Source of the DNA: JAGVSZ01 sp963716855
Lineage (GTDB): Bacteria > Pseudomonadota > Gammaproteobacteria > Burkholderiales > SG8-39
Length of the DNA stretch: 64,000 nt
NCBI GenBank assembly: GCA_963716855.1
Contig: CAVQUV010000019.1
Location: forward strand, 310,001 to 374,000
Direction of reading: 5' to 3'
Within the stretch, counting starts at the first letter, position 1; each line of letters opens with the position of its first letter. Positions 31,788 to 41,761 of the stretch are shown here, piece after piece. A program made the translations under genes and the position numbers. The notes under the pieces were generated by a model. That model did not search any database. It saw nothing but the letters and a program-made list of their open reading frames with translations, and was not told the origin of the DNA.

Positions 31788-34602
31788 ATGCCCGTCCTTG
31801 TGCCTGCCGCGCTCGCCCTCCCGCTCGTCATCGCGTTGCCGCTCCTCTTCGGCACGGCGGTCGCGCCGATCGCCGCACGCACTTCGCGCGCGGCCGCGGC
31901 CTGGACCGCGGCCATGGTCACGACCGGCGCGCTCGCGCTCGTCGGCACTCAGTCCGTCGCCGTGTTCGCGGGCGAGGTCCCGCACGCGTCCTGGCCGTGG
32001 GTGCCCGACATCGGCCTCGACCTCGCGCTGCGTTTCGATGGCCTCGCCCTGCTTTTCGCGCTTCTGATCCTCGGCATCGGTCTGCTCGTCATCCTCTACG
32101 CGCACTACTACTTGAGCGAGCAGGACCCGGCCGGAAAGTTCTTCGGCCTGCTGATGCTCTTCATGGCCGCGATGCTCGGCATCGTCCTCGCCGACAACCT
32201 GTTGCTGCTGGTCGTCTTCTGGGAACTCACGAGCGTGAGCTCGTTCCTGCTCGTCGGGTACTGGAGCGACCGCGCGGACGCACGGCAGGGTGCGCGAATG
32301 GCGCTCACCGTGACCGGCGCGGGCGGGCTCGCGCTGCTCGCCGGCGTCCTGATCTTGGGCGCGATCGCCGGCACGTTCGAGATCTCCGCGCTCGCCGCCG
32401 CGCGCGAGCACGTCCAGGCGGACCCGCTGTTCCCGGTCGCGCTGCTGCTCATCCTGGTCGGGGCGTTCACCAAGAGCGCGCAGGTGCCGTTCCACTTCTG
32501 GCTCCCCGAGGCGATGGCTGCGCCGACGCCCGCCTCGGCGTACCTGCACTCGGCCACGATGGTCAAGGCCGGCATCTTCCTGCTGATGCGCCTCTATCCC
32601 GTGCTCGGCGGCAACGCCCTGTTCGAGTACGTCGTCGTCACGGTCGGCCTCGTCACGATGGTGTTCGGCGCGTACGTCGCGATCTTCAAGCACGATCTGA
32701 AGGGGCTGCTCGCGTACTCCACGATCAGCCACCTGGGGCTGATCGTGTTCCTGATCGGCCTCGATTCGCCGCTCTCGTCCGTCGCGGCGGTGTTCCACGT
32801 GGTGAACCACGCGACGTTCAAGGCCTCGCTCTTCATGGCGGCGGGGATCATCGACCACGAATGCGGCACGCGCGACATGCGTCGCATCAACGGGCTGTGG
32901 AGGTACATGCCGCATACCGCGGTCCTCGCGATCGTCGCCTCGGCTGCCATGGCAGGCGTGCCGCTGCTGAACGGCTTCCTCTCCAAGGAAATGTTCTTCG
33001 CCGAGGCGCTCGATCTGCGCGACCTGCGTCTGCTCGGCGTGGTTGCGCCATTCGTGGCGACTCTCGGCGGCGCGTTCGGCGTCGCCTACTCCGCGCGCTT
33101 CATCCACGATGTCTTCTGGAACGGGGAGCCGCGCGATCTCCCGAAGACGCCGCACGAGCCGCCGCGTTTCATGAAGATCCCGGTGGAGATCCTCGCCGTG
33201 GTGTGCGTGGCCGTCGGCGTGGCGCCGGCGCTGACCGTCGCGCCGATCGTGGGCCTGGCCGCGCGCGACGTGTTCGGCGCACCCCTGCCCGAATTCTCGA
33301 TCGCGCTGTGGCACGGTCTGAACTGGCCGCTCGCCATGAGCATCGTCGCGACCGCCGGCGGCCTCGCGCTCTATTGGGCGCTGGCGCGCAACTACGCTCT
33401 GCACCTGCACGCGCCCTCCGGATGGACGGCACGCCTTGCCTTCACCCGCGCGATCGATGCGCTCTTCGCGCTGGCGCGGCGCGTGACGCGCGTGCTGGAC
33501 ACGGGCTCGTTGCAGCGCCAAATTGCCCTGCTCGTCGCCGCCGCGGTCGTGCTCGCCGCCACGCCAATTGCTGCGTCCGGGCTGGCGACCGGCGCGCGTC
33601 CGCTGCTGCCCGTCCCGCCCCTTGCTGCGGTCGCATGGCTGGTGCTCTGCGTCGCGGCGCTCGCCTGCGTCCTGCTGCATCGCGAGCGCCTCGTCGCGGT
33701 GGTGCTCGTCGGTGCCGTCGGCCTGGTCGTCGCGGTCGCGTTCCTCTACCTTTCGGGCCCGGACCTCGCGCTCACGCAGCTCTCGGTCGAGGTCGTCACG
33801 ACCGTGCTGCTGCTGATGGCGCTCGCGCTCCTCCCGCGCCGCTCGCCGCCGGAGTCTTCGGCAGGACGCCGACTGCGCGACGCCGCCCTCGCGGGCGCGG
33901 CGGGCACCGGGCTCGCCGCCGTCGCGTTCGCGGCGATGACGCGCGACCTGCAGTCGATCTCCTGGTACTTCATGGAGAACGCCGTCGCGCGCGGCGGCGG
34001 TGCGAACGCGGTCAACGTGATCCTGGTCGACTTCCGCGGGTTCGACACCTACGGCGAGGTCACGGTGCTCGCGATCGCCGCGCTCGGCGTAGCGGCGCTG
34101 ATGACGGGCATGCACGCGCGGCGCCCGGCGACCGATCCCGACGGGCGCGCCTGGGATCCGCAGCGGTTCCCGCTCGTCTTCGCAATTGCAGCGCGCTGGC
34201 TGCTGCCCTTCGCGCTGGTCGTGTCGGTCTACGTTTTCCTCCGTGGACACAACGCCCCCGGCGGCGGCTTCGTCGCCGGCCTCGTCACGGCGAGCGCGCT
34301 CGTCATGCACTACATGGCGTACGGTTTCGCGCGCACCGACGCCCGGCTCGGAATCGACTTCGCGCGCGTCGCGGGCACCGGCCTCGCAGTCGCGGGCGCG
34401 ACGGGTCTCGGCGCGCTCTTTTTCGGCAGCCCGTTCCTGACGAGTGCGCACGCTCATCCGGCGCTTCGCGGTTCTCGGCGAAGTGCCGCTCGCGACCGCG
34501 GCGCTGTTCGATCTCGGCGTCTATATGGTGGTCGTGGGTGCGACGCTGTTGATGCTCGTCGCGCTGGCGAACGCGTCGCAGCGCATCCCCGAGAGCCACT
34601 GA
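31788..34602 (+). CDS. mrpA: Mrp/Pha-type Na+/H+ antiporter subunit A fused to subunit B
   Basis: About 937 residues after correcting one inserted base near 34468. The N-terminal part is a NuoL-like proton-pumping module (QVPFHFWLPEAMAAPTPASAYLHSATMVKAG, with catalytic Lys and His). Then come the MrpA-specific C-terminal helices (LSVEVVTTVLLLMALALLPR, VNVILVDFRGFDTYGE). The last ~130 residues are a full MrpB domain (FLRGHNAPGGGFVAGLV). After the frame is restored it ends LATAALFDLGVYMVVVGATL...ESH; as given, it runs on to 34628 out of frame. PhaAB fusions are usual in six-gene Mrp operons. First gene of mrpA-C-D-E-F-G. Confidence 0.92.
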
Positions 34603-34612
34603 GCGAGGGCGA

Positions 34613-34960
34613 ATGGAGATCCTGGTAACCAGCGCGATCGGCCTCCTCGCCGCCTGCGGGGTGTACCTGATGCTGCGCGGGCGCACCTTCGCGGTCGTGC
34701 TCGGCCTGACGCTCCTCTCCTACGCGGTGAATCTGTTCATCTTCGCGACCGGCCGGCTCGCGGTCGGCACGCCGGCCCTCGCCGCCGACGGCGCCACGAC
34801 CTGGGCCGATCCGTTACCCCAGGCGCTGGTGCTCACCGCGATCGTGATCGGCTTCGCCACGACCGGGTTCGTCCTGGAGCTCGCGCTGCGCACGCGCGAC
34901 CAGACCGGAAGCGACCACGTCGACGGCGCAGAGCCGGGCGCCAAGGCTCCCGACGCATGA
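34613..34960 (+). CDS. mrpC: Mrp antiporter subunit C
   Basis: 115 residues, NuoK-like with three membrane helices: TSAIGLLAACGVYLMLRG, VLGLTLLSYAVNLFIFATGR and LPQALVLTAIVIGFATTGFV. The DPLPQALVLTAIVIG block is the MrpC hallmark. Its stop overlaps the mrpD start (ATGA). Confidence 0.95.
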   Translation: MEILVTSAIGLLAACGVYLMLRGRTFAVVLGLTLLSYAVNLFIFATGRLAVGTPALAADGATTWADPLPQALVLTAIVIGFATTGFVLELALRTRDQTGSDHVDGAEPGAKAPDA

Positions 34961-36522
34961 ACCACTGGGTCGCCGCGCCGATCCTGGTGCCCGCGCTCGC
35001 CGGGGCCGCGATGCTGCTTGCCGGCGAGCGTCGCCCCGGACTGCAGCGCGCGCTCGGCTTCGCGTCCTGCGCCGCCCTCGTCCTCGTCGCAGCGACCGCC
35101 GTCGAGTCGAGCGCGTCGGGCGTGGTCCAACCCTACTTCGTCGGTAACTGGCCGGCGCCCTTCGGCATCGTCCTAGTGCTCGATCGACTGTCCGCGCTGA
35201 TGCTCGCGATCGCGGCAGTGATCGCGCTTGCGGCGCTTGCCGCCGCCGTGACGGGCGAGCGTCCATGGGATGCGCGCGGCCGGTTCTTCCATCCGCTCTT
35301 CCAGTTCCAGCTCATGGGGCTGAACGGCGCGTTCCTCACCGGCGACCTCTTCAACCTGTTCGTGTTCTTCGAAGTGCTGCTGGTCGCGTCGTACTGCCTG
35401 CTGCTGCACGGGCAGGGCGACGCGCGTCTGCGCGCCGGGCTCCACTACGTCGTGGTGAATCTCGCCGCGTCGGCGCTGTTCCTCGTCGGGGTGGCGCTGC
35501 TCTACTCGGTCACCGGCACCTTGAACCTCGCGGATCTCGCGCTGCGCGTACCCCGCGTCTCGCCGGCGGACGCGCCGCTCGTTCGGGCGGCGGCGCTGCT
35601 CCTGCTCGTGGTCTTCGGGGTCAAGGCCGCTGCCTTCCCGCTCTACCTCTGGCTGCCGCGCGCCTACGCGGCGGCCGCGGCCCCGGTCGCCGCCCTGTTC
35701 GCGCTCATGACGAAGGTGGGCGTGTACTCGATCGTGCGCGTCCACGGTGTCGTGTTCGGCCCGGACGCCGGTGCGGCGGCACTGGTCGCGGCCCCCTGGC
35801 TCGCCCCCGCCGCCCTCGCCACCGCGCTGCTCGGCGTGGTCGGCGCGCTCGCGGCACCGACGCTCGGGCGCATGACGGCGTATCTCACGGTCGCGTCGGC
35901 CGGCACGCTCCTGATCGCGGTCGGCGCGTTCTCGACCGCCACGCTCGGCGCCGCGCTCTACTACCTGCTGCATTCGTCGCTGGCGGTGGCCACGCTGTTC
36001 CTGGTCACGGGCGAGATCGCCGCGCAGCGCGGCGCAGTGGGCGACCGCCTCGAGCAGGGCGCCGCGATCGAGCGGCCCGCGCTGCTCGGTGCGCTGTTCA
36101 TCTTCGCCGCCGCGGCGCTGATCGGTTTGCCGCCGCTCGCCGGGTTCGCCGGGAAGGTCATGATCCTCCGCAGCACCGCGCCGCTGCCGGGCGCGGCGCT
36201 GATGTGGTCGGTGATCCTTGTCGCGGGGCTGCTGTCGCTGGTCGGGCTGACGCGCGCCGGCAGCATCGTCTTCTGGAAGGCCGCGCCGCCTACGCAGACC
36301 GCGAGGCCCCAGGGGAGCGCCGGCCTCGCGGCGCCCCTGGCGCTCGTTGCGTGCGGGATCGCGCTCGCGACGTTCGCGGAACCGGTGAAGCGCTACGCCG
36401 ACGCGGCGGCCCGCCAGCTCGGCGACCGCGGCCAGTACGCGACCGCGGTCCTCGGCGACCCCAGCGCGGCGACGACCCGGCCGTTCCCCGCGGGCGTGCG
36501 CACGCAGGGCACCCGGCCATGA
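34957..36522 (+). CDS. mrpD: Mrp antiporter subunit D
   Basis: 521 residues, a NuoM/NuoN-like proton channel with about 14 helices. Conserved are FFEVLLVASYCLLLHG, GVKAAAFPLYLWLPRAYAAA (catalytic Lys), LMTKVGVYSIVRVHG and LPPLAGFAGKVMILR. It overlaps its neighbours by four bases on both sides, so mrpC, mrpD and mrpE are translationally coupled. Confidence 0.95.
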   Translation: MNHWVAAPILVPALAGAAMLLAGERRPGLQRALGFASCAALVLVAATAVESSASGVVQPYFVGNWPAPFGIVLVLDRLSALMLAIAAVIALAALAAAVTGERPWDARGRFFHPLFQFQLMGLNGAFLTGDLFNLFVFFEVLLVASYCLLLHGQGDARLRAGLHYVVVNLAASALFLVGVALLYSVTGTLNLADLALRVPRVSPADAPLVRAAALLLLVVFGVKAAAFPLYLWLPRAYAAAAAPVAALFALMTKVGVYSIVRVHGVVFGPDAGAAALVAAPWLAPAALATALLGVVGALAAPTLGRMTAYLTVASAGTLLIAVGAFSTATLGAALYYLLHSSLAVATLFLVTGEIAAQRGAVGDRLEQGAAIERPALLGALFIFAAAALIGLPPLAGFAGKVMILRSTAPLPGAALMWSVILVAGLLSLVGLTRAGSIVFWKAAPPTQTARPQGSAGLAAPLALVACGIALATFAEPVKRYADAAARQLGDRGQYATAVLGDPSAATTRPFPAGVRTQGTRP

Positions 36523-37007
36523 GCCGCCTCCTGCCCCATCCGCGGCTTTCGGCCACGCTCTTCGTCACCTGGCTCGCGCTCGCCTCCAGCCTCGCGCCGA
36601 TCGATCTCGCCGGCGCGGCCGTGCTCGCGATCGTCCTGCCGCTCGCGGCCGGCCGTCTCATCGACGCGCGCGCGCCGGTCGTGCGGCCCGGCGCGGCCGT
36701 CCGTCTTGCGCTCGTGGTGCTGTGGGACATCGTCCTCGCCAACTTCGTCGTGGCGCGCCGCGTGCTGGGGCCGATCGCACGGCTGCGCCCGGCGTTCGTG
36801 GTGGTGCCGCTCGACACGCAGCACCCGCAGGCGGTCGCGCTGCTCGCGAACATCGTGACGATGACGCCGGGTACCGTCGCAGCCGAGATCGACGATGACC
36901 GCACGCGCCTGCTGGTCCACGTGCTGCACACCGACGATCCGGCGCGCGTCGTCGCGGACATCAAGTCGCGCTACGAGCGGCCGCTCAAGGAGATCTTCGG
37001 ATGCTAG
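36519..37007 (+). CDS. mrpE: Mrp antiporter subunit E
   Basis: 162 residues from ATG 36519. Two or three helices, then the MrpE signature ANIVTMTPGTVAAEIDDDRTRLLVH and a short cytoplasmic end (RYERPLKEIFGC). The stop overlaps the mrpF start by seven bases. Confidence 0.93.
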   Translation: MSRLLPHPRLSATLFVTWLALASSLAPIDLAGAAVLAIVLPLAAGRLIDARAPVVRPGAAVRLALVVLWDIVLANFVVARRVLGPIARLRPAFVVVPLDTQHPQAVALLANIVTMTPGTVAAEIDDDRTRLLVHVLHTDDPARVVADIKSRYERPLKEIFGC

Positions 37008-37271
37008 ACCTGGCGCTCGACGTTCGCGTTCGCCTGCTTCGCGCTCGCGTTCGGGCTCGGCGCGCTGCGCCTCGTACGCGGCCCGAGCGTGCCCGACCGC
37101 ATCCTCGCGCTCGACACGCTCTATGTGAATGCGGTGGCGGTCGCGATCCTGCTCGGGATCCGTTACGACAGCGCGGCGTACTTCGAGGCGGCGCTGGTCA
37201 TCGCGCTCATCGGTTTCGTGGCGACCGTGGCGCTCGCGCGCTTCGTGTCGCGCGGCGACGTGATGGACTGA
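37001..37271 (+). pseudogene. mrpF: Mrp antiporter subunit F, one inserted base
   Basis: ATG 37001. One extra base near 37019 (CTCGACGTTC where CTCACGTTC is expected) throws the frame. Corrected, it is an 89-residue three-helix MrpF with GPSVPDRILALDTLYVNAVA and AVAILLGIRYDS, ending SRGDVMD. All other positions look conserved, so sequence error is likelier than a dead gene. Without MrpF the antiporter complex would be inactive. Confidence 0.85.
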
Positions 37272-37275
37272 GCCC

Positions 37276-37653
37276 GTGCGCGTCGCCCTCGAAGCCGCGA
37301 TCTCGTTCTTCCTCGCCGCCGGCGGGTTGTTCGCCCTCATTGGAGCGATCGGGCTCGTGCGGCTGCCCGACTTCTTCATGCGCCTGCACGCCCCGACGAA
37401 GGCGACGACGCTCGGCGTCGGCGGCGCGCTGATCGCCTCGATGCTCTACTTCATCGGCAGCGGACGGCCCGTCGTCCACGAGCTCCTGATCACGCTGTTC
37501 CTCTTCCTGACCGCCCCGGTCTCCGCGCTGATGCTCGCAAAGGCGGCGCTGCATCTACGGCTGCCGTCGCGGGCGGAGCGCCCGGAGGTCGCACCACCCC
37601 GGCGCTCCGCGCCACCCCTCCTCGGGGAGGAGGGGAAAGAAAAGGCCGGCTGA
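37276..37653 (+). CDS. mrpG: Mrp antiporter subunit G
   Basis: 125 residues from GTG 37276. Three helices with the MrpG motifs GAIGLVRLPDFFMRLHAPTK and HELLITLFLFLTAPVSALML. The hydrophilic tail is encoded partly by the terminator: the stop codon TGA is the loop of a strong hairpin. Last gene of the operon. Confidence 0.93.
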   Translation: MRVALEAAISFFLAAGGLFALIGAIGLVRLPDFFMRLHAPTKATTLGVGGALIASMLYFIGSGRPVVHELLITLFLFLTAPVSALMLAKAALHLRLPSRAERPEVAPPRRSAPPLLGEEGKEKAG

Positions 37654-37664
37654 GCCGGCCTTTT
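37640..37664. terminator. Bidirectional intrinsic terminator between mrpG and dctP2
   Basis: AAAAGGCCGGC (37640-37650), loop TGA (the mrpG stop), GCCGGCCTTTT (37654-37664): 11 perfect pairs with A- and T-runs on both sides, so it can work for both convergent operons. Confidence 0.92.
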
Positions 37665-37668
37665 CTGG

Positions 37669-37688
37669 ATCCCGGCTTGCGCCGGGAT
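37669..37688. repeat. Second hairpin, REP-like motif
   Basis: ATCCCGGC, loop TTGC, GCCGGGAT, followed by GAC. Motifs of this kind (GGATCCCGG...CCGGGATGAC) are scattered through many proteobacterial genomes. It follows the terminator and lies 41 bases from the dctP2 stop. Confidence 0.6.
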
Positions 37689-37728
37689 GACCTCGCTACG
37701 CGGACGGCATGCCGCCCGTTTGGCGAGG

Positions 37729-38904
37729 TCACTTCTTCGCTGCCGCGGGCGCGGGCGCCGCTGCCGCGGGTGCCGCTGCCGCCGGCTTCCGCTCCTCCGG
37801 GAAGTAGTAGTTCGCCGCGAAGGAGTACGGCGGATTCATGAAGCGCTTCGCCGGAACGACCTTCGCCGCGTAGGCATGCTGCGAGTCGAGCACCTTCTTG
37901 AAGAACGGGTTCTTCGCCGACTCCTCCTTGGCGATCTCGTCCCACGCCTTGAGGAACGCGATCAGGATGTCGGGCGGCGTGCGCAGGATCTGCGTGCCGT
38001 GCTTGGTGCGCATCTCGTCGATCGCGTCGGCGTTCTGCTTCTGCCACTTCACCCACCAGCGCAGGAACGTCTCGGTGGTGGCCGACCGGATCGCCTCCTG
38101 GTTCTGCGGCGGCAGGCTCGCCCAGACCTCGGAGTTGATGATCAGCTCGCCGATGACGCTCGGCTCGTGCATGCCCGGCGTGTAGTGGTACTTCCAGACT
38201 TGCGGCAGGCCGAGGCGCAGGTCTTCGACGCCGCCCACCCACTCGGCGCAGTCGATCACGCCGCGCTGCGCCGCGGGCACGATCTCGCCGCCCGGCATGT
38301 TCACGGTCTGCATGCCCATGCGCTGGAAGATCTCGGCCACGATGCCGGTCTGACGGCACTTCATGCCCTTGAAGTCGGCGAGGTTCTTGATCGGGCGCTT
38401 GAACCAGCCGAACGCCTGCGGGCTCGACGGCAGGATCGGGAAGGCAATGACGTTGAGCTTGAGCTCCTTCTGGTAGAAGTCCCAGTACATGTCGAGCCCG
38501 CCGCCTTCGTACAGCCACCCCATGAAGTCCATCTGGTCCATGCCGAACGGGCCGGCCGGGGTCGACGCGAAGAGCGTCGCGGCCTTGTTCTTGCCGACCC
38601 AGTAGTACGCGACGCCGTGGCCGCCGTCGATCACCTTCTTGGAGGTGGCATCCAGGATCTCGAACGCGGGCACGACCTGCCCCGCGGCCATCGTCTCGAT
38701 CTTGAGCTGCCCGCCGGTGAGCTTGTCGACGCGCTCGCCGAAGAAGCGGAAGTTGTCCTGCAGCGTCAGGCTCGCCGGCCAGGTCGACTGCATCTTCAGG
38801 TTGCGCACAGCCGGCGCCTGGGCGGCCGCGGGGCCGACGAGGCCGGCCACGAGCGCGGTCGCGGCAAGGCTCGCCGCCAGCGTCTTGAGAACGGGTTTGG
38901 TCAT
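37729..38904 (-). CDS. TRAP transporter substrate-binding protein (TakP/FcbT1-like), second paralogue
   Basis: 391 residues from ATG 38904, GGAGG upstream. Sec leader ending near AAAQAP. Core features: QSTWPASLTLQDNFRFFGERV, MAAGQVVPAFEILDAT, FKGMKCRQTG with the ligand-binding Arg, and NMPGGEIVPAAQRGVIDCAEW. The C-terminal tail is Ala/Pro-rich. It is clearly related to, and exactly as long as, the protein at 42424-43599. It has no permease of its own next to it and lies downstream of the dehydratase, so both binding proteins may serve one permease. Expected ligands: oxo acids or other small carboxylates. Confidence 0.92.
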   Translation of the reverse strand: MTKPVLKTLAASLAATALVAGLVGPAAAQAPAVRNLKMQSTWPASLTLQDNFRFFGERVDKLTGGQLKIETMAAGQVVPAFEILDATSKKVIDGGHGVAYYWVGKNKAATLFASTPAGPFGMDQMDFMGWLYEGGGLDMYWDFYQKELKLNVIAFPILPSSPQAFGWFKRPIKNLADFKGMKCRQTGIVAEIFQRMGMQTVNMPGGEIVPAAQRGVIDCAEWVGGVEDLRLGLPQVWKYHYTPGMHEPSVIGELIINSEVWASLPPQNQEAIRSATTETFLRWWVKWQKQNADAIDEMRTKHGTQILRTPPDILIAFLKAWDEIAKEESAKNPFFKKVLDSQHAYAAKVVPAKRFMNPPYSFAANYYFPEERKPAAAAPAAAAPAPAAAKK

Positions 38905-39000
38905 GGTGCTCCTCCGTGTATGGGTCTCGTTTACCGTCGCGTGAAAGCGCGGCAGCCCGCGATGGTAGGAACCCCCACCCCCCGGTGTCAATGCGGAGGG

Positions 39001-40212
39001 TCAAATCGTGCTTTTCCGGATGTGCGCGTCCTTGCGCTTGAGCACTTCGGGACGCAGCTCCGTCCCGAGTCCCGGACCCGGAGGCGCAGCGATGTAGCCC
39101 TTGCTCACCGGAGGAAGCTGGGTGACGAGCTCGGTGTACCAGTCGAAATAGAACGCCCGGACCATCTCCTGGACGAGGGCGTTCGGGCAGTGCAGCGACA
39201 GGTGCACCGCCGTCGTCAAGCCGACAGGTCCCGTGCAGTCGTGCGGCGCGACCGGCAGCTCGTAGGCTTCGGCCATGGCGGCGATCTTGCGGGCCTCGGA
39301 GAGGCCGCCGCACCAGGCGATGTCGAACATGACCACGCTGACGGCGCGCTTCTCGAGCAGCTCCCGGAAGCCCCAGCGGGTCCCGATGCGCTCGCTCGCG
39401 GTGACGCGCACGTTCGTACGACGGGCGTAGTCGGCAAGGGCGTCGAGGTTGAGCATCTTGAGCGGATCTTCGAACCAGTACGGGTTGAAGGGCTCGAGCG
39501 CCTTGGCGATCTCGATCGCGGTGGGCGGATCCCACAGCGAGTGAAACTCGACGTGGATGTCCATGTCGTCGCCCACGCTCTTGCGGATCTTCTCGAACGG
39601 CCGCAGCGCTTGCTTGAGCTCGGCGGGCGCGATGCGCGTGCCATTCGAGGCCTCCGCGTACGCGTCGAAGGGCCAGATCTTCATGCCCTGGTAGCCCTCG
39701 CTCTTGAGCGAGAGCGCCAGCTCGTCGGCGCGATTCAGGAACGCGTCGAGGTCCTCGTAAGGCCGGTCCTTGCGCCGCCTGCCGCCGGGCAGCCCGAAGT
39801 TCGCGGTCGTCTGCGTCGGCTTCGCGCGCACGTACTGGTAGCCGGCGCAGGTGTTGTAGACGCGGATCCGCTCGCGCGAGCGGCCGCCGAGCAGCTGGTA
39901 CACGGGCTGATTCGTCGCCTTGCCGAACAGGTCCCACAGCGCGATGTCGATGGCGGAGGCGGCGCGCATTTCGACGCCGACGCTGCGCGCGCCGAGATAC
40001 GAGTACATGAAGTTGCGGCTGTGCTTCTCGATCTCGAGCGGGTCCTTGCCGAGCAGGTAGGGCGCCGCCGTCTCATGGACATACGCCGCAACCGGGGCGA
40101 CACCGTAGAAGGTCTCCCCGAGTCCGACGAGCCCCGCGTCGGTGTGAATGCGCACCCAGAGGCAGTTGGGGAACTCGCCGAGCTGGACGGTCTCGACTCG
40201 GGTGATCTTCAT
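39001..40212 (-). CDS. Enolase-superfamily (mandelate racemase group) sugar-acid dehydratase-like enzyme
   Basis: 403 residues from ATG 40212 (MKITRVETVQLGEFPNCLWV). N-terminal capping domain (GLVGLGETFYG, ASAIDIALWDLFGKATNQPV). The barrel has GMKIWPFD, DIHVEFHSLWD, PYWFEDPL, VTASERIGTRWGF and VAPHDCTGPVGL. FEDP and SER supply metal ligands, and the HD pair is likely acid/base, as in galactonate or mannonate dehydratases. The exact substrate cannot be read. It lies between two binding-protein genes and directly downstream of dctM2 (86-bp gap), so it probably acts on the imported acid. Confidence 0.85.
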   Translation of the reverse strand: MKITRVETVQLGEFPNCLWVRIHTDAGLVGLGETFYGVAPVAAYVHETAAPYLLGKDPLEIEKHSRNFMYSYLGARSVGVEMRAASAIDIALWDLFGKATNQPVYQLLGGRSRERIRVYNTCAGYQYVRAKPTQTTANFGLPGGRRRKDRPYEDLDAFLNRADELALSLKSEGYQGMKIWPFDAYAEASNGTRIAPAELKQALRPFEKIRKSVGDDMDIHVEFHSLWDPPTAIEIAKALEPFNPYWFEDPLKMLNLDALADYARRTNVRVTASERIGTRWGFRELLEKRAVSVVMFDIAWCGGLSEARKIAAMAEAYELPVAPHDCTGPVGLTTAVHLSLHCPNALVQEMVRAFYFDWYTELVTQLPPVSKGYIAAPPGPGLGTELRPEVLKRKDAHIRKSTI

Positions 40213-40298
40213 GGCGGGCAAGAATGCCGGCACCGCCGACGGACACCGATCATCCCCGGGGGCGCTCGGCATTCGTCAGCGGATCGCCGGCGCGGCGC

Positions 40299-41759
40299 TT
40301 ACTTGGCATCCGCGGGCTTGGAGCGGTCGGCCTCCCCGGATTCGCCCTCGCGGTCGGACTGCTCCTGCATCTTCTCCATGGTGTCCTGCTCGAGGCTCGG
40401 CGCGTCGTCCTTGACCTGCTCTACGACCTCCTTGCGCGCCTCCGCCTGAAGGTACTCCGGGAATGCGGTCGCAATCGCCGGGAAGATGATGATGAGCGCG
40501 ATCGCGAGGCACTGCAGCGCCATGAACTCGAACATGCCCTTGTAGATCGTCGCGAGCGACCAGTCCTTCACGACCTGCTTGAGGTAGTACGCGGACATCG
40601 CGACCGGCGGCGACAGGAACGCGGTCTGCAACGTCACCGCCACGAGCGCGCCGAACCAGATGAGGTCGAACTTCAGCGCCGCGACGACGGGGTAGAAGAT
40701 CGGCAGGAACACCAGGATGATCGCCGGCCACTCGAACGGCCAGCCGAGCAGGAAGATGAGGAAGATCACCATGACCAGCATCACGATCGGCGGCAGCGGC
40801 ATCGCGATCAAGGTCTCGGTGATCCAGTTCGCGGTGCCGAGCCGGGCGAACACCGCGCCGAAGATGTTCGAGGTCGCCGCGAGCAGCAGCACCATGCTCG
40901 AGGTCGCCATCGTGCTGAGCAGCGCCCGCTTGAGCCCCGCGAGCGTGGCCTTCCGGTAGGCGAACGCCAGGATCGCCGCCCCGAGCGCGCCGATGCCGGA
41001 GGCCTCGGTCGGCGTCGCCCAGCCGGCGAGGATCGAGCCGAGCGTCGCCCCGATCAGGCCGATGAGCGGCAGCACGCCTACCGCCACTTCCCAGAGCATC
41101 ACGCCCAGGCTGTGGACGCGCTCCTCCTTCGGCACCGGCGGGCCGAGCTTCGGGTTGATGAAGCTCCGGATCATCAGGTACGCGATGTACATGCCGGCGA
41201 GCAGGAAACCGGGGCCGAACGCGGCGGCGTAGAGGTCCGCAACCGATACGCCGAGCACCGGGCCCATCACGATCAGCATCACGGACGGCGGGATGAGGAT
41301 GCCGAGCGTGCCGCCGGCGGTGATCGTGCCGGCGGACAGCGCGGGGTCGTAGCCGGTCTTGACCATGATCGGCGCGGCCATGATGCCCAGCACGGTCACC
41401 GCCGCCCCGACGATCCCGGTCGCCATCGCGAACACGGTCGCCGTCAGGATGACCACCAGGAACAGCGCCCCGCGCACCGGCGCGAGCAGCAGCCGGAACG
41501 CGGTGAACAATCGTTCCATCAACCCCGCCTGCTCGGTGAGGAAGCCCATGAAGATGAAGAGCGGCACCGCGGCGAGCAGCTCCTCCTTCATCATGCCGAT
41601 GGTCTGGAAGTAGGCCAGGTCGAAGACCGTATGGCCCATCCCGAAGTAGCCGAACGAGAGCGCGAGGAACAGCAGCGTGAAGCTGATCGGGAAGCCGATG
41701 AAGATCGCGCCGATCATCACGATCAGCATGATCAGGCCGAGGAGGGCGGTGCCGGTCAT
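40299..41759 (-). CDS. TRAP transporter large permease subunit (DctM/FcbT3-like), operon 2
   Basis: 486 residues, about 12-13 helices. DctM features include FIGFPISFTLLFLALSFG, VPLFIFMGFLTEQAGLM, SAGTITAGGTLGILIPPS, GWATPTEASGIGALGA and TLQTAFLSPPVAMSAYYLKQ. A hydrophilic tail rich in Glu, Asp and Lys (about 55 residues) ends the protein. It forms the Na+-driven channel with DctQ. It lies two bases after dctQ2, is intact, and is a useful comparison for the broken paralogue in operon 1. Confidence 0.95.
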   Translation of the reverse strand: MTGTALLGLIMLIVMIGAIFIGFPISFTLLFLALSFGYFGMGHTVFDLAYFQTIGMMKEELLAAVPLFIFMGFLTEQAGLMERLFTAFRLLLAPVRGALFLVVILTATVFAMATGIVGAAVTVLGIMAAPIMVKTGYDPALSAGTITAGGTLGILIPPSVMLIVMGPVLGVSVADLYAAAFGPGFLLAGMYIAYLMIRSFINPKLGPPVPKEERVHSLGVMLWEVAVGVLPLIGLIGATLGSILAGWATPTEASGIGALGAAILAFAYRKATLAGLKRALLSTMATSSMVLLLAATSNIFGAVFARLGTANWITETLIAMPLPPIVMLVMVIFLIFLLGWPFEWPAIILVFLPIFYPVVAALKFDLIWFGALVAVTLQTAFLSPPVAMSAYYLKQVVKDWSLATIYKGMFEFMALQCLAIALIIIFPAIATAFPEYLQAEARKEVVEQVKDDAPSLEQDTMEKMQEQSDREGESGEADRSKPADAK

Positions 41760-41761
41760 CC